Part shown: positions 1 through 9,076 of the stretch, in pieces
How positions within the stretch are numbered: the stretch's first letter is position 1
How the letters are laid out: every line of letters begins with the position of its first letter
Assembly: GCF_013267355.1 (NCBI RefSeq)
Contig: NZ_CP053985.1
Coordinates: 6,758,001-6,822,000, forward strand
Length of the DNA: 64,000 nt
Source: Achromobacter pestifer
GTDB lineage: Bacteria; Pseudomonadota; Gammaproteobacteria; Burkholderiales; Burkholderiaceae_B
Direction of reading: 5' to 3'
Made by a program: the position numbers and the translations under genes
The notes under the pieces: generated by a model
The model's input: only the letters and a program-made list of their open reading frames with translations
What the model was told of the DNA's origin: nothing
The model's database searches: none

Positions 1-211
1 TGGTGCCGACGAACAGGATGCTACCGCCGCGAGCAGCCAACTGCTTCACGAACTTGGTGGCTTCCTGGTACTTATCAACCGTCTTTTCGAGGTTGATGAT
101 GTGAATCTTGTTGCGATGGCCGAAGATGTAGGGGGCCATCTTGGGGTTCCAGTAGCGGGTCTGGTGACCAAAGTGGACACCCGCTTCCAGCATTTCGCGC
201 ATCAAAGACAT
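1..211 (-). CDS. rpsB: 30S ribosomal protein S2, N-terminal part (cut by window edge)
   Basis: The minus strand from an ATG at 211 encodes [15 protein letters not shown], then [16 protein letters not shown] and later INLEKTV. This is the highly conserved start of ribosomal protein S2 of the small subunit. A good Shine-Dalgarno (GGAG, spaced for the ATG) lies just upstream. About 70 codons are present and the rest lies off the left edge, where tsf would be expected in this order. The gene is transcribed away from map across a long non-coding region. Confidence 0.97.
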   Translation of the reverse strand, partial: MSLMREMLEAGVHFGHQTRYWNPKMAPYIFGHRNKIHIINLEKTVDKYQEATKFVKQLAARGGSILFVGT

Positions 212-250
212 AACTTTCTCCAAGGGTTGATTTCTTGCGCCGCACCTGCA

Positions 251-265
251 TCAGCCTCTGGCTGA
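251..265 (-). promoter_or_regulatory. Hairpin in the rpsB 5' leader
   Basis: TCAGCC-TCT-GGCTGA forms a six-pair stem with a three-base loop, about 40 bases upstream of the rpsB start. Enterobacterial rpsB is known to be autoregulated by S2 through its leader. Whether this small hairpin is an equivalent is inference only. Confidence 0.25.
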
Positions 266-314
266 CACCCTGGGTGGTGTTGCGCGCGATTTCCCGCAAA
301 TGCGGGATGACTAA

Positions 315-320
315 ATTTTA
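315..320 (-). promoter_or_regulatory. Possible -10 element of the rpsB promoter
   Basis: On the minus strand this reads TAAAAT, a near-consensus -10, which would give a leader of about 100 bases before the rpsB ATG. No convincing -35 box is visible at 16-18 bases, so this is a weak call. Confidence 0.25.
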
Positions 321-1000
321 ACCGGGCCGACCGATCACTGCCGCAATAACTACGACGCCCTAGGGCGCCTTCTACTACGCTGCCGCGATAAACCCAGACG
401 GCCGCCACGACCAAGAGCCTTGCACCGCACGCTTGCAGGCGCTTGTCCAGACCCACCAGGAATTTCCTGGAAGTTTCCGGCGGTTTCCCGAAAGCGCACC
501 CGGACCTGTTTTGTTGGCAGCGAAATCCAGCTCTGGAAAATCCAGCTCTTCGCGTTCAAGCGCGGGGTTTTACGCCCTGGCTTCAGTTCGACCGCGCATC
601 AGACCATCGGGGCATTTCTTAAGAAAACGTGAACGTTTTCAAGAACTTAAGCCGACGCCCATACTGAGTCCAGACCCTGAGCCTGCATCGCCGCTCTAAA
701 ACATGACCGGGCTTACAAGCACGCCGCGTCCCAGCTTGCACCTGCTTTGGATTCACCGCCGCCCACACGTGTCCAGCAGGTCCTGCCCGCGCTCCCGCCC
801 ATGGAACCAACGACCCACCCGATTTCGCTCCACAACCTTCGCTTGCGGTGAAACTTCAGGGCGCGCCGCCGATCACTATGAAAGGATCCGCTGCCAATAA
901 CTGCCGGGTTTGCGTGGCCTGACGCCGAACGTCGCTGCCTGCACCCGCCGGGCTCAGCCTTTGCCGTAACCCGATTGCTCCCCAAAATTTTAGGGAAGCC

Positions 1001-1006
1001 TATAAT
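1001..1006 (+). promoter_or_regulatory. Consensus -10 box upstream of map
   Basis: An exact TATAAT lies about 50 bases before the map ATG in a short AT-rich patch. The best -35-like hexamer (TTGCTC, 975-980) is 20 bases away, which is too far, so the box would depend on a poor -35 or an activator. Confidence 0.45.
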
Positions 1007-1057
1007 TCTACTATCCTTTCAAGCAGACATTCAAGCGAGATATCGCCAAGCGACTCC

Positions 1058-1879
1058 ATGGGCACTATCACCAATCAAGCCGACCTGGCCAAGATGCGCG
1101 CCGCCTGCCAGGATGCGGCCAAAGTCCTCGATTTCATCACTCCCTACGTCAAGCCTGGCGTCACCACCGGGGAGCTGGACCGTCTCTGCCTGGAATACCT
1201 GACCGATGAGCTGGGCGTGAAATCCGCCACCGTGGGCTATGCCCCCCCGGGCTACCCGCCCTTTCCCGGCGCCATCTGTACCTCGGTCAACCATCAGGTC
1301 TGCCACGGCATCCCGGGCGACAAGGTGCTGAAGAACAGCGATTCGCTGAATATCGACGTCACCATCATCAAGGACGGCTGGTTCGGCGACACCAGCCGCA
1401 TGTACCCGGTGGGCGAACAGTCCATATTGTCGCGCCGATTGACCGAGATCACCTTCGAATGCATGTGGAAGGGCATCCAGCAGGTAAAAAACGGGGCCAC
1501 GTTGGGCGACATCGGCAACGCGATCCAGAAGCACGCCGAAGCCAACGGCTTTTCGGTGGTGCGCGAATTCTGCGGCCACGGTATCGGCCAGCGCTTCCAT
1601 GAAGACCCGCAGGTGCTGCACTATGGCAAGCCCGGCACGGGCGTGGAATTGACGACCGGCATGCTGTTCACCATCGAGCCCATGATCAACGCCGGACGCC
1701 GCGAGATTCGCCAGCTGTCCGATGGCTGGACGGTCGTCACCCGCGACCACAGCCTGTCGGCCCAGTGGGAGCATGCTGTCTGTGTCACCGAAACCGGTTA
1801 CGAAGTCCTGACCCTGTCGCCTGGCATGCCCCAGCCGCCGGCCTTCATCACCGAGCCCCTGGTCATCCCCGCCGTCTGA
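1058..1879 (+). CDS. map: Type I methionine aminopeptidase
   Basis: This cytosolic enzyme removes the initiator methionine from nascent proteins. The 273-residue product has the full pita-bread fold. The five metal ligands are visible as D100 (NIDVT), D111 (GDTSRM), H174 (CGHGIG), E207 (TIEPM) and E238 (QWEHAV), with the substrate-binding histidine H83 in VCHGIPGD. The length is normal for a bacterial type I enzyme with no N-terminal extension, although the C-terminal tail after about residue 255 is proline-rich. It is the first gene of a plus-strand run and is followed after 19 bases by glnD, so the two are probably cotranscribed. Confidence 0.97.
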   Translation: MGTITNQADLAKMRAACQDAAKVLDFITPYVKPGVTTGELDRLCLEYLTDELGVKSATVGYAPPGYPPFPGAICTSVNHQVCHGIPGDKVLKNSDSLNIDVTIIKDGWFGDTSRMYPVGEQSILSRRLTEITFECMWKGIQQVKNGATLGDIGNAIQKHAEANGFSVVREFCGHGIGQRFHEDPQVLHYGKPGTGVELTTGMLFTIEPMINAGRREIRQLSDGWTVVTRDHSLSAQWEHAVCVTETGYEVLTLSPGMPQPPAFITEPLVIPAV

Positions 1880-1898
1880 AACCCCGCCTACCGCCACC

Positions 1899-4505
1899 AT
1901 GACCGCCAAGTACCTCAGCGCCCTGCGCGAACGCATTCAGGAAGCCCGGCGGACCGCGGTGGCGCAGTTCCGCACGCACCTGCGGCCGGACGCCCTGCTG
2001 TCCGAGCTGCGGCGCATCGTCGACGCCGCGCTGCGCGACCTGGTCAAGCATTGCCCGCTGCCCACAGGCGCCACGCTGGCGGCCGTGGGCGGCTATGGCC
2101 GCGGCGAGCTCTACCCGCATTCCGATGTCGATCTGCTGATCCTGCTGCCGCACGTCCCCACGCCCGAGGACGAGTCGGCCATCGAGAAGCTGGTCGCCTC
2201 GCTGTGGGACCTGGGCCTGGAGCCCGGCCACAGCGTGCGCACCATCGAGGACTGCGAACGCGAGGCGGACGCCGACATCACGGTGGAGACCGCCTTGCTG
2301 GAGTCCCGCTGGCTCGCCGGCAGCCGCGCGCTGATGAAGAAATTCGAAGCCGCGACCAAATCCCGGCTGGACCCGCGCGCCTTCTTCCGCGCCAAGCGCG
2401 TCGAAATGCAGCAGCGCCACGCGCGCTACCAGGACACGCCCTACGCACTGGAGCCGAACTGCAAGGAGTCGCCCGGCGGGCTGCGCGACCTGCAGGTCAT
2501 CCTGTGGATGGCCCGGGCGGCAGGCTTTGGCGACAGCTGGCGATCCGTGGCGCAGGCCGGCCTGCTGACTTCGTCCGAGGCGCGTGACCTGCGTAAAGCG
2601 GAACAAGCCTTCAAGCGGCTGCGCATCGAGTTGCACCTGCTGGCGAACCGGCGCGAGGATCGCGTGCTGTTCGACCTGCAGCCGGCCCTGGCCGAGGTCT
2701 ACGGCATACACGCCACCGCCACCCGCCGCGGCAGCGAGCTGCTGATGCAGCGCTACTACTGGGCGGCGCGGCTGGTGACGCAGCTCAATGGCATCCTGGT
2801 GCAGAACATCGAGGAGCGCCTGTTCCCGCGCCCGGACAGCGACGCGCGCGACATCGACGACGATTTCCGCAACCTGCGCGACCGCCTGGACATCATTCGC
2901 GACGACGGCTTCGAGCGCAATCCCACGCTGCTGCTGCGCGCCTTCCTGGTGATGCAGCAGCATCCGGAACTGACCGGCATGTCGGCGCGGACCCTGCGCG
3001 CCATCTGGCATTCGCGCCATCGCATCGACGCGCAGTTCCGACGCAACCCGGTCAATCGCAAGCTGTTCCTGCAGATCCTGCAGCAGCCGCGCGGCATCGT
3101 GCACGAGCTGCGGCGCATGACCATGCTGAATATCCTGCCGCGCTACCTGCCGGTGTTCCGCCGCATCGTAGGCCAGATGCAGCACGACCTGTTCCACGCC
3201 TACACGGTCGACCAGCACACGCTGGCGGTGGTGCGCAACCTGCGCCGCTTCACCATGCCCGAACATGCCCAGGAATATCCGCTGGCCAGCCAGTTGATCG
3301 CCGGCCTGGACCGGCACTGGCTGCTGTATGTGGCCGCGCTGTTCCACGACATTGCCAAGGGCCGCGGCGGCGACCATTCCGAACTGGGCGCGCGCGAAGT
3401 GCGCAAGTTCGCGCAAGACCATGGCATGGAGCCCGAGGACACCCAGCTGGTCGAGTTCCTGGTCCGCCAGCACCTGCTGATGTCGGCCGTGGCGCAGAAG
3501 CGCGACCTGTCCGACCCCGCCGTGGTGCAGGACTTCGCCGCCACCGTGAAGGACGAACGCCACCTGACCGCCCTGTATCTGCTGACAGTGGCCGATATCC
3601 GCGGCACCAGCCCCAAGGTCTGGAATGCCTGGAAGGGCAAGCTGCTGGAAGACCTGTACAAGCTGACGCTGGCCGCCCTGGGCGGCGCCCATGCCGACGC
3701 CCACACCGTGCTGACCGAACGCAAGGAAGAGGCCGCCCGCCTGACGCGCCTGGCGGGCCTGCGCGACGACGCCCGCGAAGCGTTCTGGAACCAGCTCGAC
3801 GTGGCGTACTTCCTGCGCCACGACGCCTCGGACATCGCCTGGCACACGCGCCATCTTTACCACCAGGTGGAACCGGCGCAGGCCGTGGTCAAGGCCCGCC
3901 CCACCGAGCATGGGGAAGGCCTGCAGATCATGGTGTACACCCGCGATGCGCCCGACCTGTTCGTGGCGATCTGCGGCTATTTCGACGCCAAGTCGCTTTC
4001 CATTCAGGATGCCCGCATCCACACCACGCGCCACGGCTGGGCGCTGGACAGCTTCATCGTGCTGCTGCCGGAAGGCGCCAGCGACCTGCGCGCCCACGCC
4101 ACCCTGGTCGAACATGAGCTGGCTGAACGCCTGAAAGACCCGCACGCCGCCGCCTTGCAGCAGCCCGCCCGCGGCGGCTACTACGGCCGCGGCCGCCAGT
4201 CGCGCGTGTCGCGGGTGTTCCCGGTCATGCCGCAGGCCGAACTGCAGCCCGACGAACGCAGCACCTCCTGGCGCCTGTCCGTGACCGCGACCGACCGCCC
4301 CGGCCTGTTGCACGCCCTGGCGCGCGTCTTCGCCCGCCATGAAGTGAACCTGCTGATGGCCAAGATCATGACGCTGGGCGACCGGGTCGAGGACGTGTTC
4401 ATCGTGGACGGCTCGGCGCTGGCGCGCCCGCGCAGCCAGATGCAGTTCGAGCGCGACATCCTGGATGCCCTGGCGGGCGAGGAAGCCCAGCAGCGCGCCG
4501 CCTGA
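1899..4505 (+). CDS. glnD: Bifunctional [protein-PII] uridylyltransferase / uridylyl-removing enzyme
   Basis: The nitrogen sensor GlnD adds UMP to PII signalling proteins when glutamine is low and removes it when glutamine is high. The 868 residues show the expected order. The nucleotidyltransferase motif GGYGRGELYPHSDVDLL is at 64-80 with catalytic D76 and D78. A GlnD PII-UTase helical region follows. The HD hydrolase motif LFHDIAKGRGGDHSELG is near 481-497. Two C-terminal ACT domains begin near 671 and 790 and would bind glutamine. The chosen ATG lies 19 bases after map and gives a standard-length N terminus. The gene is complete. Confidence 0.97.
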   Translation: MTAKYLSALRERIQEARRTAVAQFRTHLRPDALLSELRRIVDAALRDLVKHCPLPTGATLAAVGGYGRGELYPHSDVDLLILLPHVPTPEDESAIEKLVASLWDLGLEPGHSVRTIEDCEREADADITVETALLESRWLAGSRALMKKFEAATKSRLDPRAFFRAKRVEMQQRHARYQDTPYALEPNCKESPGGLRDLQVILWMARAAGFGDSWRSVAQAGLLTSSEARDLRKAEQAFKRLRIELHLLANRREDRVLFDLQPALAEVYGIHATATRRGSELLMQRYYWAARLVTQLNGILVQNIEERLFPRPDSDARDIDDDFRNLRDRLDIIRDDGFERNPTLLLRAFLVMQQHPELTGMSARTLRAIWHSRHRIDAQFRRNPVNRKLFLQILQQPRGIVHELRRMTMLNILPRYLPVFRRIVGQMQHDLFHAYTVDQHTLAVVRNLRRFTMPEHAQEYPLASQLIAGLDRHWLLYVAALFHDIAKGRGGDHSELGAREVRKFAQDHGMEPEDTQLVEFLVRQHLLMSAVAQKRDLSDPAVVQDFAATVKDERHLTALYLLTVADIRGTSPKVWNAWKGKLLEDLYKLTLAALGGAHADAHTVLTERKEEAARLTRLAGLRDDAREAFWNQLDVAYFLRHDASDIAWHTRHLYHQVEPAQAVVKARPTEHGEGLQIMVYTRDAPDLFVAICGYFDAKSLSIQDARIHTTRHGWALDSFIVLLPEGASDLRAHATLVEHELAERLKDPHAAALQQPARGGYYGRGRQSRVSRVFPVMPQAELQPDERSTSWRLSVTATDRPGLLHALARVFARHEVNLLMAKIMTLGDRVEDVFIVDGSALARPRSQMQFERDILDALAGEEAQQRAA

Positions 4506-4580
4506 CCCCTGGCGCCTGGCATCGCCAGCGCCGCCGGGACCGCATACAATCCCGGTTTTCGGCCAGGCGATGCCCTCCCC

Positions 4581-5294
4581 ATGGAGCTAAACGAATATCT
4601 GCGCGTTTTCGGTACCAGCTTCTTTTTCGCGCTGGCCACCCTATTGCCGTTTCTTAACCCGCCCGCGATCGCGCCGATCTTCCTGTCGCTGACCGAGGGC
4701 GCGTCATCATCCACCCGGATGGTGCTGGCCAAGCGCGTGGCCATCAATGTCTGCCTGATGCTGGTCGTCGCCATGGTGGCCGGCAACGTGCTGCTCAGCT
4801 TCTTCGGCATCTCGCTGTCCATTGTGCGGGTTGGCGGCGGCATGCTCGTGATCGCCAGCGCCTGGCGGCTGGTGAATTCGCCCGACGCCGACACGGAGCG
4901 CGTGGCGCGCATGGCCGAGTCCTTCACCCCGGAAATGGCCAAGGCCCGCGCGTTCTACCCCCTGACCTTCCCCATCAGCTGCGGGCCGGGCTCCATCGCC
5001 GCGGCCATCACCGTGGGGGTCTCGCTACGGGACCAGAACCACGTGCTTAGCCTGCTGCGGCTAGGCGGCTCCATCCCAGGCATCATCGTCGTGTCGGTGA
5101 CGCTCTACATCTGCCTGCGCTTTGCCGCGCAGATGCTGCACCGGCTGGGCGACAACGGCACGGCCGTGTTCATGCGCCTGTCGGCCTTCATCATGCTGTG
5201 CCTGGGCGTGCAGATCTTCTGGGAAGGCTCGCGCGAACTGCTGCTGGGCGTGTTGCAGCAAGTGATGCAACCAATTCCAATTCCCAAGGCCTAA
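4581..5294 (+). CDS. MarC-family integral membrane protein
   Basis: This inner-membrane protein of 237 residues has about six hydrophobic segments. Family hallmarks are LLPFLNPPAIAPIFLSLTEG near 22-40 and a second half-repeat FPISCGPGSIAAAI near 140-153. The family (MarC/YchE/YhgN) was once annotated as drug resistance or as an amino-acid (NAAT) transporter, and its substrate is uncertain. The ATG is 75 bases after glnD. A CATACAAT sequence at 4543-4550 could be a -10 box, but its -35 is poor. It may be transcribed with dsbB, which follows after 51 bases. Confidence 0.85.
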   Translation: MELNEYLRVFGTSFFFALATLLPFLNPPAIAPIFLSLTEGASSSTRMVLAKRVAINVCLMLVVAMVAGNVLLSFFGISLSIVRVGGGMLVIASAWRLVNSPDADTERVARMAESFTPEMAKARAFYPLTFPISCGPGSIAAAITVGVSLRDQNHVLSLLRLGGSIPGIIVVSVTLYICLRFAAQMLHRLGDNGTAVFMRLSAFIMLCLGVQIFWEGSRELLLGVLQQVMQPIPIPKA

Positions 5295-5345
5295 GCCTGG
5301 CCGGACGCCGGGTCCGGCCCCTTTTCCAACCCTTGCAAAGCAACA

Positions 5346-5831
5346 ATGACCTCTCGCTCAGAACGCCTGCTCCGCCTGATCGCCCTCTTCTGCTTCGGCG
5401 CCGTCGGCCTCGCCCTGGTTTCCCAGCACGTCTTCGACATGCCGCCCTGCGCCTGGTGCGTCATGCAGCGCCTGATCTACCTGGTGATCGGCGTCATCGC
5501 GCTGGTGGGCGGATTCGGCGGCGGACGCGCCCTGACGCGCCTGTGCGGCGCGCTCACCGCGCTGCTGTCCCTGAGCGGCATCGCCGCCGCCTGGTACCAA
5601 TACAGCGTGGCCGCCAACATGCTGTCGTGCGACCAGACCTTCGCCGACCGCTTCATGACCGGCATCGGCCTGGAAAGCGCCGTGCCGTGGCTGTTCGGCA
5701 TCTTTGCCACCTGCATGGACGCCAAGGTGCCGGTGCTGGGCATCGAGTACGCCTTGTGGAGCCTGGCGCTCTTCGTCATCATTTTCTTCATGGCGCTGCC
5801 TGTCGTGTTCCGGCGCGGCGGTTCGCAGTAA
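5346..5831 (+). CDS. dsbB: Disulfide bond formation protein B
   Basis: DsbB is the inner-membrane quinone reductase that reoxidises periplasmic DsbA. The 161-residue protein has four hydrophobic segments. The redox pair is C35-x-x-C38 in the motif PPCAWCVMQR, and the second periplasmic pair is C95 (MLSCDQ) and C123 (ATCMDAK). All four catalytic cysteines are therefore present. Two further cysteines (C16, C67) lie in or near membrane segments. The length is typical of short betaproteobacterial DsbB proteins. Confidence 0.95.
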   Translation: MTSRSERLLRLIALFCFGAVGLALVSQHVFDMPPCAWCVMQRLIYLVIGVIALVGGFGGGRALTRLCGALTALLSLSGIAAAWYQYSVAANMLSCDQTFADRFMTGIGLESAVPWLFGIFATCMDAKVPVLGIEYALWSLALFVIIFFMALPVVFRRGGSQ

Positions 5832-5836
5832 GTACC

Positions 5837-6421
5837 GTGCAGGCGCTGTCCGGGGATCGGAACGCCGCCACGCTGCGCCAGCTGGTCCTGGGGCATGAGC
5901 CGCTGATGCGTTGGCTGCGCGTCGCCCGTGATCATGGACCCGTGGATGGCTGCGTAGGCGCCGGCGCGGTTCGCACCTTGGTCTGGAATCACCTGCACGG
6001 CTACCCGCTGGGAAACCATACCCCAGCCGACGTCGACTTGGTCTACCACAACCCCGCCGATCTCTCCGCCGCCCATGAGGCGGAAGTCACCCGCCGCCTG
6101 CGCGACGCCGCGCCCGATGCGCCCTGGGAGGTGGTGAACCAAGCCCGCGTGCACCTCTGGCGCCGAGATAGCGCGGGCGCCGCGCCGCCCCCGGCGCCCT
6201 CGCTGGCAGCAGGCATTGCGGCCTGGCCTGAAACCGCCACCTGTGTCGCCGTGCGCCTGACGCGCGCTGACGAGGTGCAGATCATCGCTCCGCATGGCCT
6301 GGCCGACCTGTTTGCGCTAGTGCTGCGGCCCAGCCCCGCAGCGGACCCCGCAGCCTATGCCTCGCGGCTCGCCGCCAAACGCCATGTCGAGACGTGGCCG
6401 CGCCTGACCGTCATGCCGTAA
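5837..6421 (+). CDS. Small nucleotidyltransferase-family protein
   Basis: The protein of about 194 residues has a GAGAVR-type glycine motif near 41-46 and an acidic pair in PADVDLVYHNP (D65, D67). It belongs to the DUF925-like nucleotidyltransferase family (NTP_transf_6), whose substrates are mostly unknown. The open frame runs back into dsbB, so the start is uncertain. I chose the GTG at 5837, six bases after the dsbB stop, because it keeps the conserved N terminus; an ATG at 5909 is the next option. Its tail ends 14 bases before the next gene. Function is not known. Confidence 0.7.
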   Translation: MQALSGDRNAATLRQLVLGHEPLMRWLRVARDHGPVDGCVGAGAVRTLVWNHLHGYPLGNHTPADVDLVYHNPADLSAAHEAEVTRRLRDAAPDAPWEVVNQARVHLWRRDSAGAAPPPAPSLAAGIAAWPETATCVAVRLTRADEVQIIAPHGLADLFALVLRPSPAADPAAYASRLAAKRHVETWPRLTVMP

Positions 6422-6435
6422 CCCCATTCTTGATC

Positions 6436-6957
6436 ATGTCCACCTTGAAGTACCTGACCGGATACCCGGAATCCCTGCTCACCCAGACCCAAAAGCTGCT
6501 CGACCAAGGCAAGCTGGGCGCGGCGCTGCTGGCGCGCTACCCTGCCGGCCCGCACGACGTCCGCACCGACCGCGCGCTCTACCAATATGTGACGGATCTG
6601 AAGAACGCCCACATGCGCAACGGCGACCAGATCAACAAGGTCGCCTTCGACAGCAAGATCCACGTGATCCAGCATGCGTTGGGACAGCACACCTATATCT
6701 CGCGCGTGCAGGGCGGCAAGCTCAAGGCCAAGCATGAAATCCGGTTGGCGACATTGTTCAAGACCGTGCCGGCCGAGTTCCTGAAGATGATCACGGTGCA
6801 TGAGCTGGCTCACCTGAAGGAGAAGGACCATAACAAGGCCTTCTACAGTATGTGCCTGCGCATGGAGCCGCAGTATCACCAGTATGAGTTCGACCTGCGC
6901 CTATATCTGACGCACCTGGAAGCCACGCGGGAAACGTTGTGGAAGACTGCGGCCTGA
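6436..6957 (+). CDS. YgjP-like (DUF45) metallopeptidase-domain protein
   Basis: The 173-residue product has the zinc motif VHELAHLKEKDH, with H122, E123 and H126 and a further histidine at 132, followed by the family-typical NKAFYSMC segment. This matches YgjP/DUF45 proteins, a gluzincin-like family in which E. coli YgjP has been linked to UTP pyrophosphatase activity. The start at 6436 (MSTLKYLTGYP) is preferred over an upstream in-frame ATG at 6394, because the earlier one lies inside the preceding gene and adds unconserved residues. It is the last gene before a strong terminator. Confidence 0.8.
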   Translation: MSTLKYLTGYPESLLTQTQKLLDQGKLGAALLARYPAGPHDVRTDRALYQYVTDLKNAHMRNGDQINKVAFDSKIHVIQHALGQHTYISRVQGGKLKAKHEIRLATLFKTVPAEFLKMITVHELAHLKEKDHNKAFYSMCLRMEPQYHQYEFDLRLYLTHLEATRETLWKTAA

Positions 6958-6989
6958 CATCCCCGGGCGCGCGCCTTGCACTTGGCAAT

Positions 6990-7022
6990 AAAAAATGCCG
7001 TCCCGCAGGACGGCATTTTTTT
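6990..7022. terminator. Bidirectional intrinsic terminator
   Basis: A perfect 14-pair stem (AAAAAATGCCGTCC / GGACGGCATTTTTT) with a CGCA loop ends in seven Ts on the plus strand and has the matching A-run on the other side. It lies between convergent genes and should stop both the map-to-YgjP run and the purF operon. Confidence 0.95.
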
Positions 7023-7036
7023 GCCCATCAGGCAGA

Positions 7037-8557
7037 TCAGGCGTCGCTGGCGGCGTAGCCCATGTTGAAGCGCAAACCACTCGCCCCTTCATCCTGGCCA
7101 GGCTCCGAGCGGGATTGACCCAGACGCGCCAGGTACTCGGGGGTAATGTCGCCCGTGACGTACTGGCCGTCAAAGCAGGAAGCCTCGAAGCGCGACAGCT
7201 TGGGATTGATGTCCCGGACCGACTGCTGCATGTCGTGCAGGTCCTGGTAGATCAGCGAATCGGCGCCGATCGCGCGGGCGATTTCCTCGTCGTTGCGGCC
7301 GGTGGCGATCAGTTCGCTCTGCGTGGGCATGTCGATGCCGTAGACGTTCGGGAAACGCACCGGGGGAGCTGCCGAGGCGAAGTACACCTTGTTGGCGCCG
7401 GCGGCGCGGGCCATGTCCACGATTTCGCGGCTGGTAGTGCCGCGCACGATGGAGTCATCCACCAGCAGCACGTTCTTGCCCTTGAACTCCATGCCGATGG
7501 CGTTGAGCTTCTGGCGCACCGATTTGCGGCGCACGGCCTGGCCCGGCATGATGAAGGTACGGCCCACGTAGCGATTCTTGATCAGGCCTTCGCGGTAGTC
7601 CAGGTTCAGGCGCGCGGCCAGCTGCATGGCGGCGGGACGCGAGGAATCCGGAATCGGCATGACCACGTCGATGTCGCCCAGGCGCATGTTGCGGGCCACC
7701 TTGTCGGCCAGGTACTCGCCCATGCGCAGACGGGCGTCATACACCGACACGCCATCGATCAGCGAATCCGGACGCGCGAAGTACACGTATTCGAATATGC
7801 AGGGCACCAGCTGGGGGTTGTCGGCGCACTGGCGGCTGACGAAGCGGCCGTCCAGGTCGACGAACACGGCCTCGCCGGGCTCGACGTCGCGCACGAAGGC
7901 AAAGCCGCTGCCCTCCAGCGCCACGGATTCCGAGGCCACCATCCATTCCACGCCCTCTTCGGTTTCCTGGCGGCCGATGCACAGCGGACGGATGCCGTTG
8001 GGATCGCGGAAGGCGAGCAAGCCGTAACCGGAAATCTGCGCCACCACGGCGTAGGCGCCGCGCACGCGCTTGTGCAGGGCCGACACGGCGCGGAAGATCG
8101 CATCGTCGTCCAGCGACACGCCGCTGGCCGCCGATTGCAGCTCGTGCGCCAGCACGTTCAGCAGGACTTCGGAATCGGAGTTGGTGTTGATGTGGCGGCG
8201 GTCGACGCGGTAGAGCGATTCGCGCAGTTCGCGCCAATTGGTCAGGTTGCCGTTGTGGGCGAACATGATGCCGAACGGCGCGTTAACGTAGAACGGCTGG
8301 GCCTCTTCCTCGCTGGCGCTGGAGCCCGCGGTGGGATAACGGACCTGGCCGACGCCCGACGTACCCGGCAGCGAGCGCATGTTGCGCGTACGGAAAACGT
8401 CGCGCACCAGGCCGTGCGCCTTGTACATATTGAATTGGTTACCTTGCGATGTCGCGATGCCCGCGGCGTCCTGCCCGCGATGCTGCAACAGCAGCAAGCT
8501 GTCATAGAGCAGCTGGTTGACCGGCCCGCGCCCGATGACCCCTACGATTCCACACAT
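7037..8557 (-). CDS. purF: Amidophosphoribosyltransferase
   Basis: PurF catalyses the first committed step of purine synthesis, making 5-phosphoribosylamine from PRPP and glutamine. The 506-residue protein begins MCGIVGVIG, so C2 is the N-terminal glutaminase nucleophile once Met is removed. The glutaminase half (class II amidotransferase, including [10 protein letters not shown]) covers about 1-240. The phosphoribosyltransferase half has the PRPP loop [18 protein letters not shown] at 363-380. A good Shine-Dalgarno (AGGAAA) precedes the ATG. It lies 30 bases downstream of cvpA in a folC-SPOR-cvpA-purF operon, the usual linkage in many proteobacteria. Confidence 0.98.
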   Translation of the reverse strand: MCGIVGVIGRGPVNQLLYDSLLLLQHRGQDAAGIATSQGNQFNMYKAHGLVRDVFRTRNMRSLPGTSGVGQVRYPTAGSSASEEEAQPFYVNAPFGIMFAHNGNLTNWRELRESLYRVDRRHINTNSDSEVLLNVLAHELQSAASGVSLDDDAIFRAVSALHKRVRGAYAVVAQISGYGLLAFRDPNGIRPLCIGRQETEEGVEWMVASESVALEGSGFAFVRDVEPGEAVFVDLDGRFVSRQCADNPQLVPCIFEYVYFARPDSLIDGVSVYDARLRMGEYLADKVARNMRLGDIDVVMPIPDSSRPAAMQLAARLNLDYREGLIKNRYVGRTFIMPGQAVRRKSVRQKLNAIGMEFKGKNVLLVDDSIVRGTTSREIVDMARAAGANKVYFASAAPPVRFPNVYGIDMPTQSELIATGRNDEEIARAIGADSLIYQDLHDMQQSVRDINPKLSRFEASCFDGQYVTGDITPEYLARLGQSRSEPGQDEGASGLRFNMGYAASDA

Positions 8558-8587
8558 GGTGAGATTTCCTGGTTGATTTAAAGCTAA

Positions 8588-9076
8588 TCAATACGGCAGC
8601 CACGTCGCCAGGGACGGCGGCAGCCACGTCTTGATATGTTTGATGGCCTCGATGGCCGAATGCGAAAACATGGCGTCCTTCCACCACGGCTCCTGCGGCA
8701 GCGGCGTGTAACCTGCGGCGGCGACCAGCGCCAGCACGATCAACAGGCCACGGGCCAGCCCGAACATCCCGCCCAGGCCGTGGTCGGCGGGACTCAGTCC
8801 GGTGCTGCGGATCAGGGCGGCAAGCGTCATGTTGACCAAGCCCACACCGAGCAACACGATGATGAACACCGCGGCGTACGAAACTCCCATGCGCAGCAGC
8901 GTCGTTTCAATATAGGGCTCCAGCCAGGCATAGACCGTGGGCCCCCACCATATCGCGGCCACGAAGGCCAGCAGATAGGCAACCAGCGACAGCACCTCTT
9001 TGAGCAGGCCGCGCACCAGGCCCAGCACACCCGAAACCACCAGGATGGCCAGCACGACGAAGTCGAAACCGGTCAC
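8588..9076 (-). CDS. cvpA: CvpA family membrane protein (colicin V production protein)
   Basis: This 162-residue inner-membrane protein has about four hydrophobic segments. It opens with FDFVVLAILVVSGVLGLVRG and carries the family's GLVRGLLKEVLSL and later FGLARGLLIVL motifs. CvpA is needed for colicin V export in E. coli and affects envelope and bile tolerance elsewhere, with no firm biochemical activity. The start is GTG at 9076; the upstream gene's TAG stop overlaps it by one base (TAGTG), which indicates translational coupling. purF follows. Confidence 0.93.
   Translation of the reverse strand: MTGFDFVVLAILVVSGVLGLVRGLLKEVLSLVAYLLAFVAAIWWGPTVYAWLEPYIETTLLRMGVSYAAVFIIVLLGVGLVNMTLAALIRSTGLSPADHGLGGMFGLARGLLIVLALVAAAGYTPLPQEPWWKDAMFSHSAIEAIKHIKTWLPPSLATWLPY

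Larger units (their letters stand above)
212..1057. other. 846-base non-coding region between divergent rpsB and map
   Basis: No convincing gene is seen in either strand; the short open frames have no family features and poor starts. The stretch holds an exact dyad GAAAACGT-GA-ACGTTTTC (623-640), a palindrome CGCCCTAGGGCG (356-367), a CCAGGAA-T-TTCCTGG dyad (456-470) and a 12-base direct repeat AAATCCAGCTCT at 523-534 and 538-549. It must contain the rpsB promoter and leader and the map promoter. The rest is unexplained. Confidence 0.6.

Noticed and set aside
433..985. Small open frames in the rpsB-map gap
   Set aside because: They have no Shine-Dalgarno at the starts, no family match and Arg/Pro-rich random composition.
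1863..4340. Minus-strand open frame of 825 codons
   Set aside because: It is antisense to glnD, is His/Gln/Arg-rich and has no recognisable domain.
6995..8581. Plus-strand open frame of 528 codons opposite purF
   Set aside because: purF has complete catalytic motifs on the other strand; this frame is a compositional shadow and begins inside a terminator.
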